NCBI GenBank assembly: GCA_021783175.1
Contig: JAJXUF010000009.1
Span: forward strand, 1 to 64,000
Direction of reading: 5' to 3'
Length of the DNA stretch: 64,000 nucleotides
Source: Pseudomonadota bacterium
Lineage (GTDB): Bacteria > Pseudomonadota > Gammaproteobacteria > Acidiferrobacterales > UBA6901
Below are positions 17,729-26,509 of this stretch, one piece after another. Position 1 is the stretch's first letter. Each line of letters starts with the position of its first letter. The translations under genes and the position numbers were made by a program. The notes under the pieces were generated by a model. It searched no databases. It was not told the origin of the DNA and saw nothing but the letters and a program-made list of their open reading frames with translations.

Positions 17729-17893
17729 CTATTTCGCCTTCGAACCAGTTGCCAATTCATACCCGACATTAAAACTGATTTTACGACACAATGTGACCAA
17801 TTTCCGCCTGCATCTTGAGCCATCCCATGGTCCACCCTGTGCATAAAACAAGTGCCAGGTGGGGACCCATCGAAGCCACCCAGCTGATATCAT
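17729..17893 (-). CDS. Possible 54-codon coupling ORF between the XRE gene and ietA
   Basis: The ATG overlaps the stop of the XRE gene (ATGA), and the stop lies 2 bases before ietA, so the frame fits exactly into the gap. The ribosome site GGAAAGG lies too close to the ATG for a strong start. The product is basic and aromatic and unknown to me. Its placement suggests translational coupling from the regulator into ietA rather than a conserved protein. Confidence 0.3.
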   Translation of the reverse strand: MISAGWLRWVPTWHLFYAQGGPWDGSRCRRKLVTLCRKISFNVGYELATGSKAK

Positions 17894-18111
17894 CCTTTCC
17901 GCCGTGCCTCTCGTTCTTCGAAAAGTTCGCCCACCGGACACCGCAACGCCCGGGAAATCTGTTCCAGGGTCTTCAAGGTCGTGTTCTGGGCGGCCCCCTC
18001 GAGACGGGTCAGCGTAGCGCGGCTGATTCCGAGCCTTCGGGCGAATTCCTCCTGCGTCCAACCTCCGCGCCTAGCCCGGAGGTTGGACGCCAGTTGTTCG
18101 GCGAGCATCAT
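17890..18111 (-). CDS. XRE-family helix-turn-helix regulator
   Basis: The 73-residue protein consists of one HTH_XRE domain (WTQEEFARRLGISRATLTRLEG) and little else. Such single-domain repressors bind short palindromes as dimers. Two adjacent ATG codons (18111 and 18108) are possible, and neither has a clear ribosome site; the transcript may be leaderless. It is divergent from a second XRE gene, with a palindromic operator between them, and leads into ietA and ietS. It is probably the autoregulator of the Iet operon. Confidence 0.8.
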   Translation of the reverse strand: MMLAEQLASNLRARRGGWTQEEFARRLGISRATLTRLEGAAQNTTLKTLEQISRALRCPVGELFEEREARRKG

Positions 18112-18152
18112 GTGCACATATGAACATAGAGCATTGTTCACATGTGAACATA
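18110..18152. promoter_or_regulatory. Palindromic operator between two divergent XRE genes
   Basis: ATGTGCACAT (18110-18119) and TGTTCACATGTGAACA (18135-18150) are perfect palindromes. The word GAACATA also occurs twice (18122-18128 and 18146-18152). The left palindrome overlaps the start of the minus-strand XRE gene. The layout fits a repressor that shuts both divergent promoters. Confidence 0.65.
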
Positions 18153-18218
18153 ATGCTATTCTGGCACCGAGCACGAGCAACCAAAGGCAAGCGGCCTCAT
18201 CGGACCAGGAGGTCGAGG

Positions 18219-18488
18219 ATGGAGGAGGAACCAGGACATAACACGGAATCCCGGGATGCCCTCACCCGCGATCTCGGCCGTCGCATCCGCGTCCTGCGCG
18301 CCGAGCGCGGCTGGAGCCAGGAGGTGCTGGCGGAACTCAGCGGCCTGCACCGCAACTACATCGGACACGTGGAACGGGCCCGCATCCACGTGAGCGTCGT
18401 ACAGCTCGCCCGCATCGCCCGGGCCTTCGGGCTGAGCCCCAGCACACTGATCGACGGTCTGCCCCGGGAGACGGATCCTCCTGTCTGA
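18219..18488 (+). CDS. XRE-family helix-turn-helix regulator, divergent
   Basis: The 89-residue protein has an HTH_XRE domain (GWSQEVLAELSGLHRNYIGHVER) of the type common in restriction-modification controllers, with short flexible tails. The ATG at 18219 has GGAGG 6 bases upstream. It points away from the Iet operon and shares the operator region with the other XRE gene. It might be the controller of a lost neighbouring gene or a second layer of control on ietAS. Confidence 0.75.
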   Translation: MEEEPGHNTESRDALTRDLGRRIRVLRAERGWSQEVLAELSGLHRNYIGHVERARIHVSVVQLARIARAFGLSPSTLIDGLPRETDPPV

Positions 18489-18721
18489 AGGGATTCGGCC
18501 CGACGTTCCCTACCCATCTGCGTATTCCGGCCATCCCTGCCACCCATTCCGGTCTCAATGCTGCCACCTCAACGGAGCGCAGCTACGCGGTGGTTTATTT
18601 AGCCGCTATCCATCTCCAGCGGATGTTTACGTTTTCGCATGGAATCCCCCTTCCAGCGCAAGCCGGTAGGCCTAGTGCACCAGCCGATCGAGTAACCAGC
18701 CAGGGTGGGATCATTAATCGC

Positions 18722-18790
18722 CAAACGATGCGTTATCGCCCCCTTCAATACACATACGTGCATGATCTGCAATAACTTTATCATGCATCG
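18722..18790 (+). repeat. Complex repeat, right copy (flanks the ietAS island)
   Basis: This copy has CAAACGATGC, a 27-bp unmatched spacer and a 32-bp block that differs from the 13531-13562 copy at 4 positions by my count. It also contains nested inverted repeats: AAACGATGC with GCATCGTTT, and CATGAT with ATCATG. The stretch 18489-18721 before it holds no gene I can support. Confidence 0.65.
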
Positions 18791-18814
18791 TTTAGTTCAG
18801 TTCAGGAGGCCACC

Positions 18815-18982
18815 ATGAGCTACACCAAGGCGCGATTGTGGCATGCGATACTGCTTTGTACCGCAAGGCAATTCCGGCGGAAATTCCACGGGGATTTTCT
18901 CGCTGCGCGAAAAAACTTGGGCAATGGCTTACCTTCATTCAAAGCACACCCTCGGGGCGTGGTACTGCAGGGTGGGTGCTGA
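18815..18982 (+). CDS. Small basic ORF of 55 residues
   Basis: AGGAGG lies 6 bases before the ATG, one of the best ribosome sites in the area. The product is very basic and aromatic at its N terminus (MSYTKARLWHAILLCTARQF) and unknown to me. It begins 25 bp behind the right complex repeat. It may be a real small protein of the mobile element or the start of a lost gene. Confidence 0.35.
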   Translation: MSYTKARLWHAILLCTARQFRRKFHGDFLAARKNLGNGLPSFKAHPRGVVLQGGC

Positions 18983-19027
18983 CGCTTCCCTGAATCGGAC
19001 TCGACGCGACGAGCGCGTCCAAGGGAC

Positions 19028-19089
19028 GCCTGTGCGCCGTTTTCGGCCCACAGGCGTGGTGACTTTCCACCGGAGGATGTGTATATAAT
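19028..19089 (+). promoter_or_regulatory. Conserved promoter with upstream hairpin, copy 1
   Basis: A hairpin CGCCTGTG...CACAGGCG (about 19028-19055) precedes TGACTT (19060-19065), an 18-bp spacer and a consensus TATAAT (19084-19089). The same promoter layout, including the spacer length, recurs at 46466-46495 in front of a second copy of the downstream gene, which supports a real sigma-70 promoter. Confidence 0.6.
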
Positions 19090-19102
19090 GATACCGGGCA
19101 GC

Positions 19103-19601
19103 ATGGAATGCGCCGCCCAGTATCCACACAGGGACGCGGCTACGAACAACAAGAATCTCAAGACGGCCAGATTCGTCCGGCTCGCCGGCAGGAGGGGGAT
19201 TATTCGCCTCTCGGCCGCCGATCGCGGATTTCTTCGGGATCTGGCTCGACTACAGCTCATCTCCCCGACCTCGCCTACCGCCATCACGATGGCCACCCGA
19301 AGGGCGCCTCGGTGCGTTCGCGGTCGCACCTCGGAGCGGCCGGACTGGTCACCAGCAAGTCTCTCTACCGAGCCGGGCCCGCCTTACTTGGGATGCGTCG
19401 GTTCGCCAGCCGTGCCATCATGAAAGTCGACGGCGGGAGACTGTCCGCAACCGGGGCAAAGCGATCCGAGGTGCACGAACTCATGACCACGCGCGCGTAC
19501 CACGCACTCGGCCAGCCCGCTGATTTCCGACTTGCATCTAATCTCGCTGCATCCGACATCCGTCGCGGCACCCCGTTGCGACCGGACGCGCTCTATAAAG
19601 T
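19103..19601 (+). pseudogene. Mobile-element gene, decayed copy 1 (cut by IS21 remnant)
   Basis: The frame starts with a block KTARFVRLAGRRGIIRLS, DRGFLRDLARLQLI, shifts frame near 19263, continues as GASVRSRSHLGAAGLVTSKSLY and RSEVHELMTTRAYHALG, and is then cut at 19601 by an IstB fragment. Similar proteins, as I recall, occur in integrative elements and carry an N-terminal winged-helix region, but I cannot name the family. The N-terminal 90 codons and the promoter are repeated at 46.5 kb. Confidence 0.6.
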
Positions 19602-19826
19602 GAGGATCTGCTCGAGACCCTCGAGGAGCGCTATGGTGCGGGCTCATGCATCTTCACATCGCAATTACCGGTCGCCGACTGGCATGAGTATCTCGGGGGC
19701 GGGAGGATCGCCGGCGCCACCCTCGACTGGTTGATCCACCATGCGCACCGCATCGAGCTTACGGCCCGCGAGTCGATGCGAAGAGCTACCGCCTCCTTGC
19801 CCCATGGCGGTCAGTCTGGTACATAA
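19602..19826 (+). pseudogene. IS21-family IstB helper ATPase, C-terminal remnant
   Basis: The frame reads TSQLPVADWHEYLGG, AGATLDWLIHHAHRIELTA and ESMRR, the well-known C-terminal part of IstB, the AAA+ transposition helper of IS21 elements. The N-terminal ATPase half is missing, and no IstA gene is nearby. It directly abuts the mobile-element pseudogene on its left. Confidence 0.75.
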
Positions 19827-19887
19827 CCCACCGGCTTGCGTCGCTGCGCTCCTAGGGTGACCGTCATCACCGGATTGTCTGGCCGCC

Positions 19888-20878
19888 ATGGCTGGAACGC
19901 GCATCACCCTCGATCTAGACTCCACCGTCATGACCCGTTACGGCCAACAGGAGGGCGCGGCGCGCGGCTATAACCCGAGCAAACGGGGACGCGCCTCGCA
20001 TCATCCGCTGATGGCGTTTGTCTCGGACCTGCGTATGGTGGCCAATTGCTGGCTGCGGCCGGGAAACAGCCACATGGCCAATAACGCCCAGGCCTTTCTC
20101 GACAACACCCTGGACAAGCTCGGCGGCAAACGCGTGACCTTGGCTGCGCGCTGACAGCGGCTTTGGCGATAACGCGTTTCTCCAGGAATGAGAGGCAAAA
20201 CCGCTGCACTACATCATCGCCCTGCGCCTCAATCAGCCGCTGCAACGCGCACTCGTCGATCAACGCGGCTGGTGGATGCTGGACGAGGGCATCGATCTTG
20301 TCAGCTTCGATTACCGGGCACCCAGCTGGCCCAGGGCGCGCCGCGTCCTCGGCATCCGTCAGCACACCGGCAGACGCGCAACGGCGAAAGGCAAAACGCT
20401 ATCGCTGTTTGCCGACGACCCGTGCCTTGGACAATACCGTTTCGCGGCCCTCGTCGCCGATCTCGATTTGCCGGCGCCAGAGATCTGGCGCAGCTACCGT
20501 GGGCGCGCCGGCTGCGAAAACCGCATCAAGGAACTGAAATACGACTTCGCCGCCGACCGCTTTTGCCTGAAGGATTTCTGGGCGACGGAGGCGTGCCTGA
20601 ACGTGGCCATGCTGGCCTACAACCTGATGAGCCTGTTTCGCCAGGCCGTGCTCAGAGCCAGCGTCGTTCACGGCGGCGCCAAAGATGTGCAGCACACCTT
20701 GAAGACCCTGCGTTACAAACTGTTCGCCAAGGCGGGTTACATCACGACGCCGGGAAGAAAAAATATCCTGAAACTCTGTGTCGCCATGCGCCAACGGCAA
20801 TGGCTGGAAGGATTGTGGGACCGATCGAAAACCTTCTCGCTGCCGGTCCGGTTCACGCCGGTTTTTACGCCGGGGTGA
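19888..20878 (+). pseudogene. IS1380-family transposase, frameshifted and nonsense-mutated
   Basis: The two halves read TRITLDLDSTVMTRYG (the DDE strand with the first Asp) and, after a one-base insertion near 20141, LRADSGFGD. An in-frame TGA near 20188 follows, and then a long open part with RGRAGCENRIKELKYDF and ACLNVAMLAYNLM, typical of IS1380 transposases. The N-terminal 100 or so residues are missing. It is inactive. It lies back to back with the end of the phosphonate operon. Confidence 0.8.
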
Positions 20879-20907
20879 TGGCTAATGGAAAATCTGGGTT
20901 TAGTTCT

Positions 20908-22104
20908 TCATTCGTGACGCTGGAAACAGTGAACGAGCCGCGTCAGTCCGGCTTCCACTTCCTGCGAGTTGATGGCGTACGAAAGCCGTATTCCGCCGAG
21001 ATCGCCGAACGCCTCGCCGTCCACAACGGCAATTTGCGCCTCGGCAAGCAATCGCTCCGCCAGACTGGTGCGCCCGGAATCCGGCGATGTGCCGGAACCC
21101 GCGGGCCACCGGTCGCGGGGAATCTTGAGGTAGAAATAGAAACCCCCTTCGGGTGCCGCCACACGGACACCGCGCAGGGCCTTCAGGATCTCCAGCCCTC
21201 GGGCCCGATTGCCCTCCAGGCGCGCCCGGACCGCACTGTGGTAGTCGTCATCTTGCGACTCCAAGGCCGCGAGCGCCGCCACCTGCGCAATCGAATTGGG
21301 ATTGGAAGTGGTATGCCCCTGGAAATTTGATACCGCCTGGATAACATGTTTGGGTGCCGCGGCGTAACCGATACGCCACCCGGCAAGGGCGTGCGACTTC
21401 GAAAACGAATCGACCACGACCGTGCGATCTTTCAGGTCCGGCGCCACCTCCAACAGGTTGACGTGCCGGCGATCGTCATAGACAAAGGTGGAATAGCACT
21501 GATCGTAGATCACCCATAAACCGTTCTCGCGAACCAGCACCGCGATCTGCTCCAGCACCTCGGCCGGAATGACGTGGCCCGTGGGGTTGTTGGGCGTATT
21601 GATGATGATCGCCCTGGACTTCGGCCCGATGTGCCTGGCCACCAGGTCGGCCGTCAGGCGGTACCCACTGTCCGCCGTATCCACAAACACGGCCTTCGCG
21701 CCGGTCAAAGAAATCTGGGTGGGAAATGTCGTCCAGTACGGGGCCGGCACCAGTACCTCGTCACCGGGATTGAATAACACCATGGCCGAGTTAAACAGCG
21801 CCTGTTTGGCGCCGGCGGTCACCGCAATTTCTTCCCAACTCCAAGGCAGTCCCGTCTGCCGTTCCAAGCGCGCGGCGATCGCGTCGCGCAGCGGGCGGAT
21901 CCCCACGGTCTCGGTATACTTGTTGGTCCCCGAATACACCGCTTGCCGAGCCGCGTTGATGACGACTTCACTCAGCCCCTCATCGAGTTCTCCGGCGGCA
22001 AAATTCACGACCGATTTCCCTTCCGCGCGGAGTCGCATGGCCAAATTGCGCATTCCGGAAGTTTGGGACCCTTGAACCACAGTCATCCTTTCAGCGAGCT
22101 TCAA
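20908..22104 (-). CDS. Class I/II PLP-dependent aminotransferase (AspC-like)
   Basis: The 398-residue protein is a fold-type I aminotransferase of the aspartate aminotransferase Ib group. It has NNPTG (residues 172-176) and the PLP lysine K236 in SFSKSHALAGWRIGY. It transfers amino groups between an amino acid and a 2-oxo acid in the cytoplasm. The family-typical start MKLAER requires the TTG at 22104, which has GAGGG 6 bases upstream. As the last gene of the phosphonate operon it could aminate phosphonopyruvate or a later keto intermediate; the substrate cannot be read from sequence. Confidence 0.8.
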   Translation of the reverse strand: MKLAERMTVVQGSQTSGMRNLAMRLRAEGKSVVNFAAGELDEGLSEVVINAARQAVYSGTNKYTETVGIRPLRDAIAARLERQTGLPWSWEEIAVTAGAKQALFNSAMVLFNPGDEVLVPAPYWTTFPTQISLTGAKAVFVDTADSGYRLTADLVARHIGPKSRAIIINTPNNPTGHVIPAEVLEQIAVLVRENGLWVIYDQCYSTFVYDDRRHVNLLEVAPDLKDRTVVVDSFSKSHALAGWRIGYAAAPKHVIQAVSNFQGHTTSNPNSIAQVAALAALESQDDDYHSAVRARLEGNRARGLEILKALRGVRVAAPEGGFYFYLKIPRDRWPAGSGTSPDSGRTSLAERLLAEAQIAVVDGEAFGDLGGIRLSYAINSQEVEAGLTRLVHCFQRHE

Positions 22105-22157
22105 TTCTATCCCTCGGCAATTGTCGGTTAAGGACTTGCTGCATCACAGCGATCGGA

Positions 22158-22775
22158 CTACCCGGCCCGATCGTTGGCAAAAAGACTCAGCGCCAGGATC
22201 GTGAGCGCATTGTGAAACTTTCCGTTCCGCGCCCTCGCGATGGCTTCGGCCGCCGACAAGGTGAGAACGCGAATATCCTCACCCTCGTCCTGGCGTCCGC
22301 GGAGTGTCGCCGTCGGCAGCTCGCGGATCGCGGCATAGAACAGATAGACCCTCGAATCCATCAGCGCAGGATTCGCAAAGAACACCGAGCGCGATCGGAG
22401 TTCCGTGATTTCACAGCCCGTCTCCTCCTCGATCTCCTGGCGAATGGCCGCTTCCGGGACCGCACCCCTCGCAAGGGTGCCCGCGACCACCTCGGTTTGC
22501 CACAACAGATCCGGGCGCCCCGACACCGGACCTGCCGCCTCGAGCGCCAGGGCGCCGGGACGAAACTGCTCCACCAGAACGACGCGATCGCTGTTTCGGT
22601 GATGCAACAGTGCCGCGACCGTATCGGATGCACTCCCGATCTCGTACCGCATCGGGTCCGACAATCGACCCGAAAAAAGCGGATAACGGACCTGGTAGGC
22701 CGTCCAGCCGATGGGACCGGGAATTCCCGGTTCAACTCGATCCACTACTACTTCCGCGTCCATGTCTTCGCTCAC
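22158..22775 (-). CDS. Nudix hydrolase, ADP-ribose pyrophosphatase-like
   Basis: The 205-residue protein carries a complete Nudix box (GTLARGAVPEAAIRQEIEEE followed by TG). The N-terminal beta domain with VVLVEQFRPGAL is typical of the NudF/ADP-ribose pyrophosphatase group, which splits X-P-P-Y bonds with Mg2+. It lies in the phosphonate operon, which also encodes a cytidylyltransferase, so a CDP-linked intermediate is a reasonable substrate guess. GTG at 22775 or ATG at 22763 may be the start. Confidence 0.8.
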   Translation of the reverse strand: MSEDMDAEVVVDRVEPGIPGPIGWTAYQVRYPLFSGRLSDPMRYEIGSASDTVAALLHHRNSDRVVLVEQFRPGALALEAAGPVSGRPDLLWQTEVVAGTLARGAVPEAAIRQEIEEETGCEITELRSRSVFFANPALMDSRVYLFYAAIRELPTATLRGRQDEGEDIRVLTLSAAEAIARARNGKFHNALTILALSLFANDRAG

Positions 22776-22854
22776 CTGTCTCGTGATTCACCCCGTCGGC
22801 AACGGCGTCCATCTTTCAATACGCCGGTCGTCTGGACCGACGGCGCGGCCGGCA

Positions 22855-24114
22855 CTAGATCTCGGAAGTGCCGACCGCCGCCACCATCCGCTCCTCATTC
22901 CGCTGCGCCCGCTGAACCAGCAGGTGGAATGCGATGACGAGCGGCACGACATAGGCAACCAGCATGGCCAGACTTGTCCGCGCACCCAGTCGATCCACCA
23001 CAAATCCGCCTGCCAGCAGGCCGACCGCCAACCCGAGCTCTGCAAAGTATCGATAGAGGGCGAACAGCTTGCCCTGGTGTTCCTTCGGTACTCGTTCATT
23101 GATCAATGATCCGATCCCGATCTCCATCATCGGGATCCCGATCGCCGCGAGCCCAATGGCAATGGCCGCCGTTCCCACGTTGGCTGTCATGGCCAGGGCT
23201 CCAAAGCCGCCACCCACCACAACAAATCCGGCCAGCATCCCACGGAACCGGGGGAAGCGACCGAGCGCACTGATCACCACATTTCCGCAAAACGCACCGA
23301 TACTAAACGCCGTGACGGCCCATCCGTAAAAATCCCCCGCCCGGCTGAGGTCCATATTGAAGAAGCGCGGCAAGACGATCCAGTAACCGATAGCGTACAC
23401 CGGGTTGTACAGTCCAAAGCACAGGATCGCCAGAAACAAAGGTCGATCGTTCTGCAGGACCCGCCACCCGGTCGCCAGGTCGGCGCGAACGTTGCTGACT
23501 TTCGAATTGTGAGACGGACGGGTGATCCGCATGCGCGTCGAGCAATAGGACATCGTCATGAGTCCCGTGGCGACCAGGAAATAGAGGAACGGTGTCGCCA
23601 ACACGGTATGCAGGAGCGATGACACCAGCGGCCCGATCATCCTTCCGATTCGCTTGGTATTGTCCATGACCAGATTGAGCGCACCGACGCGGCTGGGTTC
23701 GACGAGCTCGGGGAGCTGCGCGTTCATGGCCGGCAGCTCGATCACCCTCGATATCGCCAGCATCAACGCCAGGACGCTTAACGCAGCGAAATTGATGGCG
23801 TCCATGGCATAGGTGACCGGTATCGCGATCGCCAGGCCGGCGCCAACCAGATTGGTCGAGGTAATGAGGCGTTGGCGCGATACCCGGTCGACGTAGATCC
23901 CCGCAAACCAGCCGAGCGCCCAGAACGGCGCCCGAACCAAGAAAGCCACCATGGCGACCAGGACTGATGAGTGCGTGATGTCCCAAGTGAACCAGATGAG
24001 CGCCAATTCAGCGACCTGATCGGCTAGGAAGGTCCCGGATCTCCCGATCCAGAGAAATCGGACATTCCGATCGGACAACATCCAGGTGACGGCAGCACCG
24101 ATGCGGCTGGACAT
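22855..24114 (-). CDS. MFS transporter
   Basis: The 419-residue protein has about 12 hydrophobic segments and the layout of the EntS/MefA-type major facilitator exporters. The N-terminal part has WIGRSGTFLADQVAELAL. The ATG at 24114 follows the stop of the upstream kinase-like gene by 2 bases; the longer frame would add a non-family basic tail. As the only transporter in the operon it is the likely exporter of the final product, or of a lipid or sugar intermediate. Confidence 0.85.
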   Translation of the reverse strand: MSSRIGAAVTWMLSDRNVRFLWIGRSGTFLADQVAELALIWFTWDITHSSVLVAMVAFLVRAPFWALGWFAGIYVDRVSRQRLITSTNLVGAGLAIAIPVTYAMDAINFAALSVLALMLAISRVIELPAMNAQLPELVEPSRVGALNLVMDNTKRIGRMIGPLVSSLLHTVLATPFLYFLVATGLMTMSYCSTRMRITRPSHNSKVSNVRADLATGWRVLQNDRPLFLAILCFGLYNPVYAIGYWIVLPRFFNMDLSRAGDFYGWAVTAFSIGAFCGNVVISALGRFPRFRGMLAGFVVVGGGFGALAMTANVGTAAIAIGLAAIGIPMMEIGIGSLINERVPKEHQGKLFALYRYFAELGLAVGLLAGGFVVDRLGARTSLAMLVAYVVPLVIAFHLLVQRAQRNEERMVAAVGTSEI

Positions 24115-24116
24115 GA

Positions 24117-25283
24117 TCAGCGGGTCTCGACCGAAGGAAGTGGCGGCCACTCGCCACGAGCGGCCTGGCGTTCCTTGCAATTGAGGATGCCCTTGTTGAA
24201 GGGCCGGAGAATGTCCGCCCGGCCAAACAACTCCTCCAGGGAAGGCGCCCAGGTCATCTCATATTGCGGAACAGCGGTCCTGGCGATGGCGCGCTCGATG
24301 GTGGCGAGACGGTTGCGGACCTCGTCGGGTGAGACCGGATCGATTCCCAGCCACTCGCAGTGGTTCGGGTTCATGAATCCCTGCAGGAACGCGGTGAGGC
24401 GCGGCCCGCCGGACCCCGGATCGGATTCGATCGCGTGAATGCCCGGTGCCGCATCCGGGCGGTATTCCGGATAGATAATGCCACCCAACGGGGCTTCCGG
24501 TTCAATGCGCGTCCCGAATCGTTCCGCGCCCTGCTCCGGGTACAGCGCGACCTTCTCATAGACGCCCCATAGCGAATCGTCGTCGTCCAACGACGACCGC
24601 CGATCCTCGGGAAAATCGGCATTCAATTCCCGAAACAAGGCGGTCGTGGCGACACTCACCTTGAAGAACGCCGGCCATCCCCGCACGAGCAGCTGCCCGT
24701 CGCGGAGCATCAGACAGACATTGTCGTTGGCCAGCTTCGACACCCAGTAGCCGGACAATAGCCGGCACAGCCCGGTGGTCTTGCCGGCCTTCTTGTTGCC
24801 CACCAGAAGAATCGCGTGCCCGCCCGCCACGACGCCACTGGCGTGCAGTACCACACCCCCGCTGTTTTGCACGGCGTTGAGGACAAAGTCCTCCACGATC
24901 CTCAGCAGCGGCACCCGCAGGAGATCGGGACGGGGTGCCCACACTTGAATTCGCCTCTGGTCCGGGTCGACACGGATAACGACCTGAAAAGGCATCAGCT
25001 TGATCCAGAGTCCGTCCGCCGTGGACACGGTTCGTCCTTCACAGTAAAGAAAGCCGCCGCTTCGGTCAACGATGATCATCCCGGCCCCGTCGAAGTTCGG
25101 CGCACCGGGCACGGATTCGCGGATATCAACCTCGACGCGGGCGACCCCCGGGGCGGCTCCAAGCCGATCCTGGATCTCGAAGTACGGGGAAAAATAGGAC
25201 CGCAGGAACGCCACGACCGGCTCGCAGCCCGTCGCCCACACAATCCGCAGCCGGTGGCCCCAATAAGAGAATTCAGTTTCCAT
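24117..25283 (-). CDS. HPr kinase-like P-loop protein (second paralogue)
   Basis: The 388-residue protein has a P-loop VGNKKAGKTT (residues 161-170) preceded by GGVVLHASGVV, the arrangement seen in HprK-like serine kinases and PEP-carboxykinase-related folds. The C-terminal part repeats the motif MTWAPS found in its neighbour. The two genes are tandem paralogues. HprK relatives phosphorylate protein serines or, in some natural-product clusters, small substrates or peptides. The substrate here is unknown. The ATG at 25283 lacks a strong ribosome site, but it lies 26 bp after the upstream stop, suggesting coupling. Confidence 0.75.
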   Translation of the reverse strand: METEFSYWGHRLRIVWATGCEPVVAFLRSYFSPYFEIQDRLGAAPGVARVEVDIRESVPGAPNFDGAGMIIVDRSGGFLYCEGRTVSTADGLWIKLMPFQVVIRVDPDQRRIQVWAPRPDLLRVPLLRIVEDFVLNAVQNSGGVVLHASGVVAGGHAILLVGNKKAGKTTGLCRLLSGYWVSKLANDNVCLMLRDGQLLVRGWPAFFKVSVATTALFRELNADFPEDRRSSLDDDDSLWGVYEKVALYPEQGAERFGTRIEPEAPLGGIIYPEYRPDAAPGIHAIESDPGSGGPRLTAFLQGFMNPNHCEWLGIDPVSPDEVRNRLATIERAIARTAVPQYEMTWAPSLEELFGRADILRPFNKGILNCKERQAARGEWPPLPSVETR

Positions 25284-25309
25284 GGTTGAATGCCGATCTG
25301 TTGTGGGCG

Positions 25310-26446
25310 TTAGGCCATTTCCACCGCGGGCGCGCGCAGACGGGACAGGCCCTTGTGAACCCCAGCGAGGAACGGAATCCGTTTCATCAGGCTGACGGCG
25401 CTGGGTGCCCAGGTCATCACATAGGCCGGTACCTTCGCATATAGCGTTTCGGCGATTTGGCGGATATTTGCCTCGATGAGGTCGTCCGAAATGCGACGGT
25501 ATTCGAGCCAATTGTGGTAGATCGGATCGCGGCTGCCGAGATACACAGTCCGGATCTGGGTCACCAATTCGTCCAAATGTTCGACTTTCCGGACGGCGGT
25601 TGGCTCATCCGGCTTGAACCGGACGATCAGGCACATCGCCAGGTCCTCGCACGCCGGGACGAGGCGCGAGTTGAACAGACGCACGACCTGCTGGGACGTC
25701 AGTACCGTCTTTTTTCCCTCCGCCCAAAGGGTCTCGTAGCTCACCGTGCGACGTTCCGTCGGGAGGTATTCATGCAATACCGGGTGGTCCGCCATCGTCC
25801 CATGGGAGACACTGAAGGGCGATGGCCAACCGTATGCCGCCAACCCCCCTTCGCTTTGTGGCTTCGGCACCACCACCGTCGTGTCGCAACTCAGCTGGCT
25901 CACCTGGAAGTATTCGAGGAGCTCAAGGAGCAGCGTGGTTTTGCCCTGCCACATATCGCCCAGCAACAGGACACCGCGTCCGTCCGCTTCCACGCTGCTC
26001 GAGTGCAGCTGTACTCCTCCGCTGTGCTCGACCATGACCGTGAGCAATCCCTTGATCAGCCGGATGGCGTCGAGCACCAGCAGCTCCCGATCCGGCTGAT
26101 AAAGCTCGATCGACCGTTCTTGCGGGCTCACCACAACATAGCTTCCCGTCAGCTGGATAAGCACCACGTGACCGCGCTCCCGCTCCCAACGCAGCCCATC
26201 GGACGCCAGATGCTTGTACAGGCTGGTGTCCACCTTGATCGTCCGGGGCGTGAGCGTCGGCGGCGTCAACCCCTCGGGAGGCCGCGCCAACATCAGGTTC
26301 ACGTGCGTCGCACCTGGACGCCTTTCGCTTCCGCGCTCGGCAATGAAAAATGGTTCCACCTCGGACGCTATCGACGACATCATCCCGTCGTCGGCCTCGA
26401 GGTCCAGATCGATACCCGCATATCGCAAATGGTAGAGACTTCCCAT
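25310..26446 (-). CDS. HPr kinase-like P-loop protein (first paralogue)
   Basis: The 378-residue protein shows GGVQLHSSSVEADGRG, then the P-loop LLGDMWQGKTTL (Walker A residues 163-170), the HprK-like order. Near the C terminus it carries YVMTWAPSAVSLMKRIPF, shared with the downstream paralogue (MTWAPS). GGAGT lies 6 bases before the ATG. The N-terminal 130 residues are a beta-rich domain also present in the paralogue. Phosphotransfer to a pathway intermediate or carrier is a guess from context; a regulatory role is equally possible. Confidence 0.75.
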   Translation of the reverse strand: MGSLYHLRYAGIDLDLEADDGMMSSIASEVEPFFIAERGSERRPGATHVNLMLARPPEGLTPPTLTPRTIKVDTSLYKHLASDGLRWERERGHVVLIQLTGSYVVVSPQERSIELYQPDRELLVLDAIRLIKGLLTVMVEHSGGVQLHSSSVEADGRGVLLLGDMWQGKTTLLLELLEYFQVSQLSCDTTVVVPKPQSEGGLAAYGWPSPFSVSHGTMADHPVLHEYLPTERRTVSYETLWAEGKKTVLTSQQVVRLFNSRLVPACEDLAMCLIVRFKPDEPTAVRKVEHLDELVTQIRTVYLGSRDPIYHNWLEYRRISDDLIEANIRQIAETLYAKVPAYVMTWAPSAVSLMKRIPFLAGVHKGLSRLRAPAVEMA

Positions 26447-26509
26447 CGGTGTACTCCTGTTTTCGCTTGTTGGACGTGTCGCGCCGCGTGCGTCGTTCGC
26501 TGATCGCCC

